Assembly (NCBI GenBank): GCA_900316235.1
Contig: ONCC01000002.1
Coordinates: forward strand, 1 to 64,000
Length of the DNA: 64,000 nt
Origin: an uncultured Bacteroidales bacterium
Lineage (GTDB): Bacteria > Bacteroidota > Bacteroidia > Bacteroidales > P3
Reading direction: 5' to 3'
A program made the position numbers and the translations under genes. Positions 25,189-32,687 of the stretch are shown piece after piece. The notes under the pieces are model-generated. The model saw only the letters and a list, made by a program, of their open reading frames with translations, had not been told where the DNA came from and did no database searches. Every line of letters starts with the position of its first letter. Positions within the stretch are counted from its first letter, which is position 1.

Positions 25189-26673
25189 TTATTTCTTCTT
25201 CAACAGCTTGCCCACCACCCGGCGAACGAGGGCGCGCTCGCTCCAGAGAAGGGCGGCGAGGAAGAGGGCGAAGAGCAACGTGTTGTAGGCCAGACGGAGC
25301 CAGAGGTTGTCGATATGCACACAGGTACTGGCGGCAAAGAGAACGAGGGCGAAGGCGAACCAGCCGAGGATGCTCCACACAGGATAGGGCACATGATAAT
25401 GGCGTTGGCCAATGAAGTAGCTGAGCAATACGCAGGTTCCGTAGCCAGCCAAGCCACCCCAAGCACAAGCCATATAACCAATCCTAGGCACCAGCAGCAC
25501 GTTGACCATCACCAGCACGCCACAACCCACGGCACTCATGATGGCACCCCAGTAGGTCTTGGCCGTCAGCTTGTACCAGAAGGAGAGATTGAAATAGACA
25601 CCCATGAGTATCTCGGCCATCATGACGATGGGCACCGCACGCAGGCCCTCCCAGTAGTCGCTTTTGATGATATACTTGAAGACATCCATATAGCACACCA
25701 CCACCATGAAGGCCAGCAGGGTGAACATGACGAAATACTTCATCACAAGAGCTTGACTCTCTTTGCTCTTCTCCCCTTTTCCCCCGGCAAACACAAACGG
25801 CTCATAAGCATAGCGGAAGGCCTGTGTAATCATGGCCATAATCATGGCAATCTTGACGCAGGCACCATAGATACCCAACTGCTCTTGCATGTCCTCGCCG
25901 GGATAGAGGAAGGGGAAGAGAATCTTGTCAAGTACTTGATTCAGAATGCCCACGATACCAAACACCAGCAGCGGCCAAGCATACTTGAGCATCTTTTTGA
26001 GAAGAGAAAAGCTGAAAGAAGAGAGTTTAAAGTCTTTAAGTTCGCGCCAGAATCCAAAGGTCACCAAAGCAGTGCATATCAGATTGATATAGAAAATGTA
26101 GCCCACATTGTTCTGTTCATCGTACCACTGCATGAAACCTAGGTGCTGCCACCTTGGTGCCACGAGGAAGACAAAGAGATTCAGTCCAATATTGAGGACG
26201 ATAAAAGCCAGTTTCAGGGCGGCAAACTTCCAAGCCTTGTTCTCGAGCCTCAGGCGTGCAAACAATATCGCCTGGAAAGCGTCGAGAGCCACCACAACAG
26301 CCATCACGGCAATATACTCCGGATGAGCCTCATAGCCCATGGCGACGGAAATGGGTTGGAGCAACGCCAGTACCAACAGCACAAAGATTCCGCTGACTGA
26401 GCCCACAGCACTCAAGGCATTAGAAAACACCTGTTTGGCATTAGCACCCTCGCGGTTGGCAAAATAGAAGAAGGTGGTCTCCATGCCGAAGGTAAGGATA
26501 ACCAGCAAGAGCGCCGTATAGGCGTAGATATTGGTCACCACGCCGTAGCCCCCAGAGGCTGCGGAGATATGGTAGGTGTAGAGCGGGACGAGCAAATAGT
26601 TCAAAAATCTGCCCACGATGCTACTCAGCCCATAGACGACCGAGTCGGAAAAAAGTTTTTTCAACGATGCCAT
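25189..26673 (-). CDS. Polysaccharide/oligosaccharide flippase (MOP superfamily)
   Basis: 494 residues from the ATG at 26673 (MASLKKLFSDSVVYGLSSI). The opening, with a short amphipathic helix followed by GLSSIVGRFLNYLLVPLYT, is typical of Wzx/MurJ-like flippases; about twelve to fourteen hydrophobic segments follow. A longer frame from 26796 adds a non-typical 41 residues and is rejected. It would flip lipid-linked glycans across the inner membrane. The neighbours carry no glycosyltransferases, so the glycan is unknown; in Bacteroidota such lone flippases are sometimes annotated near cell-wall genes. Confidence 0.85.
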   Translation of the reverse strand: MASLKKLFSDSVVYGLSSIVGRFLNYLLVPLYTYHISAASGGYGVVTNIYAYTALLLVILTFGMETTFFYFANREGANAKQVFSNALSAVGSVSGIFVLLVLALLQPISVAMGYEAHPEYIAVMAVVVALDAFQAILFARLRLENKAWKFAALKLAFIVLNIGLNLFVFLVAPRWQHLGFMQWYDEQNNVGYIFYINLICTALVTFGFWRELKDFKLSSFSFSLLKKMLKYAWPLLVFGIVGILNQVLDKILFPFLYPGEDMQEQLGIYGACVKIAMIMAMITQAFRYAYEPFVFAGGKGEKSKESQALVMKYFVMFTLLAFMVVVCYMDVFKYIIKSDYWEGLRAVPIVMMAEILMGVYFNLSFWYKLTAKTYWGAIMSAVGCGVLVMVNVLLVPRIGYMACAWGGLAGYGTCVLLSYFIGQRHYHVPYPVWSILGWFAFALVLFAASTCVHIDNLWLRLAYNTLLFALFLAALLWSERALVRRVVGKLLKKK

Positions 26674-26807
26674 AATTGTTAAAATTACGCTCCAAAAATT
26701 GTTAAAATAACGTCCCGTAATCCGAAATATTGCCCACCCTTCGTTTTTACCCATGAAATAGGGCACAACATCCTGCCACACAATAGCGTAGATCACCCTA
26801 CCAACTA

Positions 26808-26863
26808 CCTATCAACACCCTACCAACTCCTACCATGGTAGGAGTTGGTAGGGTGTTGATAGG
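26808..26863. repeat. Perfect 56-bp palindrome, GGTAGGAGTTGG element, copy 2
   Basis: Every base from 26808 to 26835 pairs with 26863 to 26836, centred on CCTACCATGGTAGG. The motif is the symmetrical form of the elements at 16084, 41078 and 61175. It lies between the divergent flippase and GH20-like genes; the rest of the 26674-26961 gap is AT-rich without visible signals. Confidence 0.95.
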
Positions 26864-26961
26864 GCCTTCATAGGGTCATTGAGGCTACCATATTTTTTAA
26901 CATTTACATACTAAAAGAGGGAATGACGCGTTATAAAAATGTTTTATTATAAAAAGAGAAA

Positions 26962-28416
26962 ATGACCTTCAAGAGATATTTCCTCCCCATCGCCATGGCC
27001 GTCCTGCTGACAGCCTGCGGACGGACGGTAACCATCACACAGATTGACATTATCCCCGAGCCTGTGTTCCAGGTGCAAAAGGAAGGAAGCTATACCCTGA
27101 ACCGCAACGTCGCCGTAGCGGTTTCGGGACTCGGGCAGAACTCACCCACAGCGAAATACATCATGAACTCGCTGCGCCATGCACACTTGAGGCCCTCACT
27201 GGTGGCATGGTCGGAAGAGAGTGACATCGAGCTGATTGTGAACGACACGATGAATCCCGAACTGGGCGACGAGGGCTACCTCCTCGAGGTCCGGCAGACG
27301 GGCATCCGCCTCTCAGCCAACACCGAGACAGGCCTTTTCTACGCCTATCAGTCTTTTACCCAGATGATTCCGGCCGACGTGCTGGAGCGCACCTACAGTT
27401 CCATCATCCTGCCCGAATGCACCATCCTGGACTATCCCCGCTTCGCCTGGCGCGGCGTCTACCTCGAAGCCAACCGCCAACTTTTCCCCGTGAAGACTAT
27501 CAAGAAATACCTCGACCTGATGGCCAACTACAAACTGAACCGTTTCCACTGGGAACTGCCCGACAGCACCGCCCTGACAGCAATGGACGGAAATATTGAT
27601 TCTGTTGAGAATGAGCAAGAAAGCAACAACTATTACAGCAGCGAAGAGATTGACGAGGTGATTGCCTATGCTGCCTCGCTGGGTATCAAGGTGGTGCCCG
27701 GCGACGGGACCGCCATTCTGTGGGACAACGGAACGGAGACCTCGCTGTTGCCTGTGAAGGAGGGAGAGGTTGTAGCGGCACGCAACTCGCTGCAAGCCGG
27801 GCAGAAAGCCGCCCGTGCAGGCAACAGGGTCGTCATGTGTCCCGACGAATACTGCCGACTGGACTACTATCAAGCCGACCGCCGCTACCAGCCTCTGGCC
27901 AGCGACGGACTCATCACCCTGGCCAAAGCCTACCAGTTCGACCCCGCCCCTCAAGGAACCAACAAGTATGTGGAACAGTGCATCTTGGGAGGACAGTGCA
28001 ACCTCTGGGCCGAACATATCGAGACCTCCACGCAAGCCGAATACATGCTGCTTCCGCGCCTGCTGGCCATGAGCGAATGCCTGTGGAGTCCCGAAGAGGT
28101 CAAGAACTGGAGCCACTTCCGCAAGAAAGTGGAGTTGCAGAAAATACGCCTCAACTGCAAGGGATATACCTATTGCGAGGGGTCGTTCACGCCACTGTTC
28201 AGCGCCACACGAGTCGACGACCACTCAATGAACATCGCCATCGAGACGGAGATGCCGAGCACCTATATCTTCTACACTACCGACGGCAGCACCCCCACAC
28301 GAAGGTCGTCTATATATCTGGGGCCCATCAACCTAAAACGTGGCACACACATCAAAATCCAGCCAGTATACAAAGACCAGGAACGCGATTCCGTGTATGA
28401 ATTTATCATTAAGTAA
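26962..28416 (+). CDS. GH20 beta-N-acetylhexosaminidase-like lipoprotein lacking the catalytic segment
   Basis: 484 residues. Lipobox LLTAC (Cys19). The GH20 N-terminal domain is at about 30-150, and the barrel starts with FAWRGVYLEANRQLFPVKTI and FHWELPDS. After YYSSEEIDEVIAYAASLGIKVVPGDG the chain jumps to ILWDNGTE, which in normal enzymes follows more than 100 residues later; the HxGGDE motif with the catalytic Asp-Glu pair is absent. Then CPDEYCRLDYYQ and LGGQCNLWAEHI are GH20-like again. The C-terminus has a chitobiase-type domain (YTTDGSTPTRRSS). The frame is intact, so the protein is probably made but inactive as a hydrolase, perhaps a binding protein. It overlaps hydE by 20 bases. Confidence 0.8.
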   Translation: MTFKRYFLPIAMAVLLTACGRTVTITQIDIIPEPVFQVQKEGSYTLNRNVAVAVSGLGQNSPTAKYIMNSLRHAHLRPSLVAWSEESDIELIVNDTMNPELGDEGYLLEVRQTGIRLSANTETGLFYAYQSFTQMIPADVLERTYSSIILPECTILDYPRFAWRGVYLEANRQLFPVKTIKKYLDLMANYKLNRFHWELPDSTALTAMDGNIDSVENEQESNNYYSSEEIDEVIAYAASLGIKVVPGDGTAILWDNGTETSLLPVKEGEVVAARNSLQAGQKAARAGNRVVMCPDEYCRLDYYQADRRYQPLASDGLITLAKAYQFDPAPQGTNKYVEQCILGGQCNLWAEHIETSTQAEYMLLPRLLAMSECLWSPEEVKNWSHFRKKVELQKIRLNCKGYTYCEGSFTPLFSATRVDDHSMNIAIETEMPSTYIFYTTDGSTPTRRSSIYLGPINLKRGTHIKIQPVYKDQERDSVYEFIIK

Positions 28417-29398
28417 CATAGAACACCTACTGACCACTAGCGACCCCACTGCAATCGACGGCCTTTTTGCGGAGGCCTGCCGCGTGCGTGACGAGGTCTA
28501 CGGCCGCAAGGTGTTCATGCGCGGACTCATCGAGATCACCAACCACTGCAAGAACAACTGCCTCTACTGCGGCATCCGGCGCGAAGTAAGCACACAACGT
28601 TACCGCTTGACCAAGGAGCAAATTCTCGACTGCTGCCGCATCGGAAACCAGTTGGGCTTCCGCACCTTCGTGCTGCAAGGCGGCGAGGATGGATGGTTCA
28701 CCGACGATGTGATGTGCGACATCGTGAAGACGATAAAGAAAGAGTTTCCTCACTGTGCCGTCACCCTCTCGCTGGGAGAAAGGGGGAAAGCTAGTTTCCA
28801 GCGCCTGTTTGACGCCGGTGCCGACCGCTACCTGCTGCGTCACGAGACCGCCGATGCCGCCCACTACGCCTATCTCCATCCCAACGAGATGAGCTTTGAG
28901 CACCGTATGCAGTGTCTGCGCGACCTGCGGGAGATTGGTTTCCAGGTGGGTGCCGGGTTTATGGTGGGTTCACCAGGACAAACCCTCGAGACTCTGATAA
29001 AAGACCTACAGTTCATCCAGGATTTCCGTCCCGAGATGGTGGGCATTGGCCCCTTCATCCCCGCCGCCGGCACACCCTTCGAGAGCCGCCAAGCCGGGAG
29101 CGTAGAGCTGACACTGAGACTATTGGCCATCATTCGCATACTCCATCCCCGGGTGCTGCTGCCGGCCACTACAGCCCTCGGCACCCTGCACCCCAACGGG
29201 CGCGAGCGCGCCGTGATGGCCGGTGCCAATGTGGTGATGCCCAACCTCTCGCCACAGGACACCCGTGCGCTCTACAGCATCTACAACAACAAACTCTCCA
29301 CCGGAAGCGAAGCCGCCGAGAGTGCCGCCGACATACGCCTGAGGATGAAAGCCATCGGCATGGAGACCCCCGTGGATCGCGGAGATTTTGCCTATTGA
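28397..29398 (+). CDS. hydE: [FeFe]-hydrogenase H-cluster maturase HydE (radical SAM)
   Basis: 333 residues from ATG 28397, which lies inside the end of the previous gene. Radical-SAM cluster motif is ITNHCKNNCLYCGIRR (CxxxCxxC), followed by RYRLTKEQIL, FVLQGGED and LRHETADAAHY, all typical of HydE. HydE helps build the dithiolate-bridged di-iron part of the H-cluster together with HydG and HydF, which are not in this window. An alternative start at 28340 would give an unrelated 19-residue extension. HydE is similar to PylB, but the GxRR and ETA context favours HydE. Confidence 0.9.
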   Translation: MNLSLSNIEHLLTTSDPTAIDGLFAEACRVRDEVYGRKVFMRGLIEITNHCKNNCLYCGIRREVSTQRYRLTKEQILDCCRIGNQLGFRTFVLQGGEDGWFTDDVMCDIVKTIKKEFPHCAVTLSLGERGKASFQRLFDAGADRYLLRHETADAAHYAYLHPNEMSFEHRMQCLRDLREIGFQVGAGFMVGSPGQTLETLIKDLQFIQDFRPEMVGIGPFIPAAGTPFESRQAGSVELTLRLLAIIRILHPRVLLPATTALGTLHPNGRERAVMAGANVVMPNLSPQDTRALYSIYNNKLSTGSEAAESAADIRLRMKAIGMETPVDRGDFAY

Positions 29399-29420
29399 GG
29401 AACAAGAAAATGAAGAATAT

Positions 29421-29645
29421 ATGACCCAGAAGTCCTTAAAGCCTATAAAAATCCTGCCGAGTATGCTGGCCCTTTGCTGCCTGCTAACCACACTTACGGC
29501 CTGCCACAAGACCTGCATCTGCACACGATACGACGGGGCTGAAGACAAATACAGCGCCGACGAGGTCGACGACCGTGGAGTTACCTGCGCCAACATGGTG
29601 TTCCAAGCCGGCGTGCAATATTATTCGGTCTGCGACTGGGAATAA
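29421..29645 (+). CDS. Small Cys-rich lipoprotein (four-Cys family), copy A
   Basis: About 74 residues from ATG 29421. A signal peptide ends in a lipobox LTAC, then HKTCICTRYDG. After the lipidated Cys there are four more cysteines in the pattern CxC, then C in RGVTCANM, then C in YSVCDWE. The two lipoproteins at 36930 and 37187 share the same KxxC.C opening and the same order of four cysteines, so they form a small family. It lies between hydE and a radical SAM gene. Function unknown; two disulfides or a metal site are possible. Confidence 0.7.
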   Translation: MTQKSLKPIKILPSMLALCCLLTTLTACHKTCICTRYDGAEDKYSADEVDDRGVTCANMVFQAGVQYYSVCDWE

Positions 29646-29648
29646 ATT

Positions 29649-30539
29649 ATGGAGTGCAAATTGTGTCCAAGAAGATGCGGTGTAGACCGCGCAGAAACCA
29701 CTGGTTTCTGCGGGGCTCCCGAGGGCCTCGAGGTTTCCGCCATCTGTGTGCACCGGGGAGAGGAGCCTCCGCTCAATCCCATCGTGAACGTGTTCTTTTC
29801 GCACTGTAACCTACATTGTATCTACTGCCAGAACCACGACATCTCGTCCGCCGGAATCGACTCGTCGTTCATTCACTATCGCTCTGTCGATGAGGTTGCC
29901 GACCGCATCTGCCAGCTGCTCCCAGAAAGCGGCGGGTTATTGGGATTCGTCACCGCCACCCATTACGTCCAATACCTTCCTGGCATCGTGGAAGCGGTAC
30001 GCAGGCGCGGATTCTCCCCTACCATTGTCTACAACTCCAGCGGATACGAGAGTATTGAAACCCTGCAGATGCTCGAAGGATTGGTGGACATTTACTTGCC
30101 CGACTTCAAATACATGGATAGCAGGCTGGCCCTCAAATACAGCCATGCCGGAGATTATCCCGAGGTAGCCTCGCGTGCCATCCTGGAGATGAAACGCCAG
30201 ATGGGAGCGGGATTGAAATGCGACGAAAACGGGGTCGCCTTCCGTGGCTTGATTATCCGCCACCTGGTGTTGCCCGGCCACATAGACAATTCACTGGCAG
30301 TGCTCGACTGGATTGCCGACAACCTACCGCCCTTCAGCGTTCATGTATCGCTCATGGCACAGTATTTCCCTCCTCAAACCAACCTCCCCGAACCCCTGAG
30401 CCGCACACTCACAGAAGAAGAATACCATCGCGTAGCCGACCGCTATGAGGAATTGGGGCTGGACGGATGGCTTCAGGAAATGGCCTCTGAGCATAACTAC
30501 CGTCCCGATTTCACAAAGAAAGATAACCCATTCGCATGA
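29649..30539 (+). CDS. Radical SAM protein of the PflA-like COG1313 type
   Basis: 296 residues. The N-terminal cysteine block CKLCPRRCGVDR, then CGAP, is followed by the radical-SAM motif FSHCNLHCIYCQNHDIS (CxxxCxxC). GFVTATHYVQ, VYNSSGYE and YLPDFKYMDSRLA are typical of uncharacterised PflA-related enzymes. It follows the Cys-rich lipoprotein by 3 bases and hydE by one more gene, so both radical SAM genes may share a transcript. Its natural substrate is unknown; glycyl-radical activation is a possibility, but no glycyl radical enzyme is nearby. Confidence 0.82.
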   Translation: MECKLCPRRCGVDRAETTGFCGAPEGLEVSAICVHRGEEPPLNPIVNVFFSHCNLHCIYCQNHDISSAGIDSSFIHYRSVDEVADRICQLLPESGGLLGFVTATHYVQYLPGIVEAVRRRGFSPTIVYNSSGYESIETLQMLEGLVDIYLPDFKYMDSRLALKYSHAGDYPEVASRAILEMKRQMGAGLKCDENGVAFRGLIIRHLVLPGHIDNSLAVLDWIADNLPPFSVHVSLMAQYFPPQTNLPEPLSRTLTEEEYHRVADRYEELGLDGWLQEMASEHNYRPDFTKKDNPFA

Positions 30540-31090
30540 AAAAACAAGTATTTAAGCTAGAACCTGACGATTTTGGTGACGACAGCGAGAACCTCGCCTA
30601 CCTCTTTTTCCATACCACCGTTCCGGGATACGTTTTTGTCGACGACCTCAACCATCTCTACCAACTCTCTCTGAGCCGCCTCGACGACCTGCAGCTGGAG
30701 GGGCAAGGATGGCCTCTCTATACCTATCGCGACAGTCTGCAAATGGTTGACTACTACCTCATCGAACGCCCCACAAGCTCGGCAGCCACGGCTTCCCATT
30801 GGGCTCCCGGACACAAAATGATGATTCTGAAAGGCGAACGGGCTACCGACATCGCAAAATTTATCTGCGAAGACTTCTCCACACCCCCGCCTCTCCCCGA
30901 CCACAACAATCCCACTGTCACGGAACACCACGAAATCCTCAGTTCCTACCAACAGTCTTTCACCCCCGTCAATCTCTACGACACGAATGCTCCCGCACCA
31001 TCGTCAAAAAAAGTGCTCAAAGAGCGTACAGAACTGGAAAATCTCTTCACCGCCATCCTCGACATCCTTGACCTTTCAGGGATTGAATAA
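30536..31090 (+). CDS. Hypothetical protein, possibly IPExxxVDY-like
   Basis: 184 residues, soluble, no signal peptide. It begins MKKQVFKLEPDDFGDD. A segment YRDSLQMVDYYLIERP loosely resembles the VDY part of the Bacteroidota IPExxxVDY family, and the overall strand/helix pattern fits, but the IPE residues are missing. The C-terminal third is Pro/Ser/Thr-rich, then a helix. It overlaps the radical SAM gene by 4 bases and ends the operon. Function unknown. Confidence 0.6.
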   Translation: MKKQVFKLEPDDFGDDSENLAYLFFHTTVPGYVFVDDLNHLYQLSLSRLDDLQLEGQGWPLYTYRDSLQMVDYYLIERPTSSAATASHWAPGHKMMILKGERATDIAKFICEDFSTPPPLPDHNNPTVTEHHEILSSYQQSFTPVNLYDTNAPAPSSKKVLKERTELENLFTAILDILDLSGIE

Positions 31091-31097
31091 AAAAATA

Positions 31098-31129
31098 TTT
31101 GCATACTCAAAATTATTTTTGTACATTTG
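31098..31129 (+). promoter_or_regulatory. Bacteroidetes sigma-70-type promoter of pepD
   Basis: TTTG at 31098-31101, 20 bases, TACATTTG at 31122-31129; 47 bases to the ATG. Confidence 0.75.
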
Positions 31130-31176
31130 CATTTTCTATCGGAGTTAATAATAATTCACAATAAAACATTTCAATC

Positions 31177-32634
31177 ATGACAATCAAAGACCTTGAACCC
31201 AAAGAATTGTGGAGCAATTTCGATGCTCTGACCAAATGTCCGCGCCCTTCGAAGCACGAAGAAATCGTCCGTAATTTCCTTGTGGAATGGGCTAAAAAGA
31301 ACAAAATTGCCTGCCGTGTCGACAAGATTGGCAACGTCATTCTCTCCAAACCCGCCACCAAAGGCATGGAGAATGTCCATCCCGTGGTGCTCCAGGCACA
31401 CATGGACATGGTTCCCCAGGCCCGTGCCGGCAAAAAGCACGATTTCCTGAAGGATCCCATCAAGACCAAAATTGTGGGTGAATGGGTCTACGCCGACGAC
31501 ACCACCCTCGGTGCCGACGACGGTATGGGTGTTGCCGCCATCATGGCAGTCTTCGCCTCCAAAACTGTCAAACACGGTCCCCTCGAGGCTCTCATCACCA
31601 CCGACGAAGAGACCGGCATGACTGGAGCTTTCGGTCTGAAGAAAGGCGAGCTTCACGGTGACTACCTCCTCAATCTTGACTCCGAAACAGAAGGCGAACT
31701 CTACGTGGGTTGCGCTGGCGGCATCGATGCAGCCATAAGCATCCCCTACTCCACCGAGAAAGCCCCCAAGGGCATGGTGGCCTACAAACTTACCATCGGC
31801 GGTCTCAAAGGTGGCCACTCCGGCATGGAAATCAACACCGGTCGCGCTAACGCCAACAAACTGCTCTTCCGTCACCTGCGCTGGGTAGCCGAGTGCGGCA
31901 TCCGCCTCATCAGCCTCGAAGGCGGCAATATGCGCAACGCCATCCCGCGCGATGCAGAAGCCGTCATCGCCATGCCCAAGGAGCACGAGGCTTGCATCCT
32001 CAAAGAATTCGACAAAGTTGCCGGCTGGGTGAAGAAAGAACTCAATAAAGTCGAGCCCGACTTCTTCATGAAATATGAGAAGGTGCGCATGAGTCCCACC
32101 GTCATCTCCAATGCCGACACGCAGAAGATTATCAACCTCATGATGGTTGCCCCCAACGGTGTCATCCGCATGAGCAAAGATATGGAAGGCCTCGTGGAAA
32201 CTTCGCTGAACCTGGCTATTGCCAAGACCACGGCTGCCAAGAAGTTCGTCGTCTATGCCCTGCTGCGCTCCTCGGTCGATACCGCCAAGGAAGCCCTCGC
32301 CGAGCGTCTTGTATGCCTTGCCGAACTGGCTGGCGGCAAATGCCAACTCAGCGGTGCCTATCCCGGATGGAAGCCCAACATGGATAGCCAACTGCTCAAA
32401 ACCATGAAACAGGTCTACAAGAAACTTTACAAGAAAGAGCCCGCCGTCGTAGCCATCCACGCCGGTCTCGAGTGTGGCCTGCTCGGCGGCAAATACCCCG
32501 ACATGGAAATGATTTCCTTCGGTCCCACACTGCAGAGCCCCCACAGCCCTGACGAGCGCTGCAATATTCCCAGCACCAAGATGTTCTACGACTATCTCGT
32601 AGAAGCCCTTGCTGCTATGCCTGTAAAAAAATAA
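31177..32634 (+). CDS. pepD: Cytosolic aminoacyl-histidine dipeptidase (PepD, M20 family)
   Basis: 485 residues. Zinc-dependent dipeptidase for Xaa-His and other dipeptides. First metal His in VVLQAHMDMVPQ, bridging Asp in YADDTTLGADDGMGVA, catalytic Glu in LITTDEETGMTGA (Glu-Glu), further ligand Asp in LLNLDSE, and last His in FGPTLQSPHSPDE. IGGLKGGHSGMEI lies in the lid/dimerisation domain. It has its own promoter and ends before a bidirectional terminator. Confidence 0.95.
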   Translation: MTIKDLEPKELWSNFDALTKCPRPSKHEEIVRNFLVEWAKKNKIACRVDKIGNVILSKPATKGMENVHPVVLQAHMDMVPQARAGKKHDFLKDPIKTKIVGEWVYADDTTLGADDGMGVAAIMAVFASKTVKHGPLEALITTDEETGMTGAFGLKKGELHGDYLLNLDSETEGELYVGCAGGIDAAISIPYSTEKAPKGMVAYKLTIGGLKGGHSGMEINTGRANANKLLFRHLRWVAECGIRLISLEGGNMRNAIPRDAEAVIAMPKEHEACILKEFDKVAGWVKKELNKVEPDFFMKYEKVRMSPTVISNADTQKIINLMMVAPNGVIRMSKDMEGLVETSLNLAIAKTTAAKKFVVYALLRSSVDTAKEALAERLVCLAELAGGKCQLSGAYPGWKPNMDSQLLKTMKQVYKKLYKKEPAVVAIHAGLECGLLGGKYPDMEMISFGPTLQSPHSPDERCNIPSTKMFYDYLVEALAAMPVKK

Positions 32635-32651
32635 AAGAAACTGGATATAAC

Positions 32652-32686
32652 AAAAAAAGGCATCCGCAATGCGGATGCCTTTTTTG
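32652..32686. terminator. Bidirectional intrinsic terminator
   Basis: GGCATCCGC AAT GCGGATGCC, a 9-bp perfect stem flanked by seven A and six T. It serves pepD and the convergent purF/coiled-coil operon. Confidence 0.92.
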
Positions 32687-32687
32687 T

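Noticed and set aside
26674..26796. N-terminal extension of the flippase
   Set aside because: The added residues are not typical, whereas MASLKKLFSDSVVYG matches the family's opening helix.
31171..32544. Long minus-strand ORF opposite pepD
   Set aside because: Complement of a clear M20 peptidase gene; no motifs of its own.
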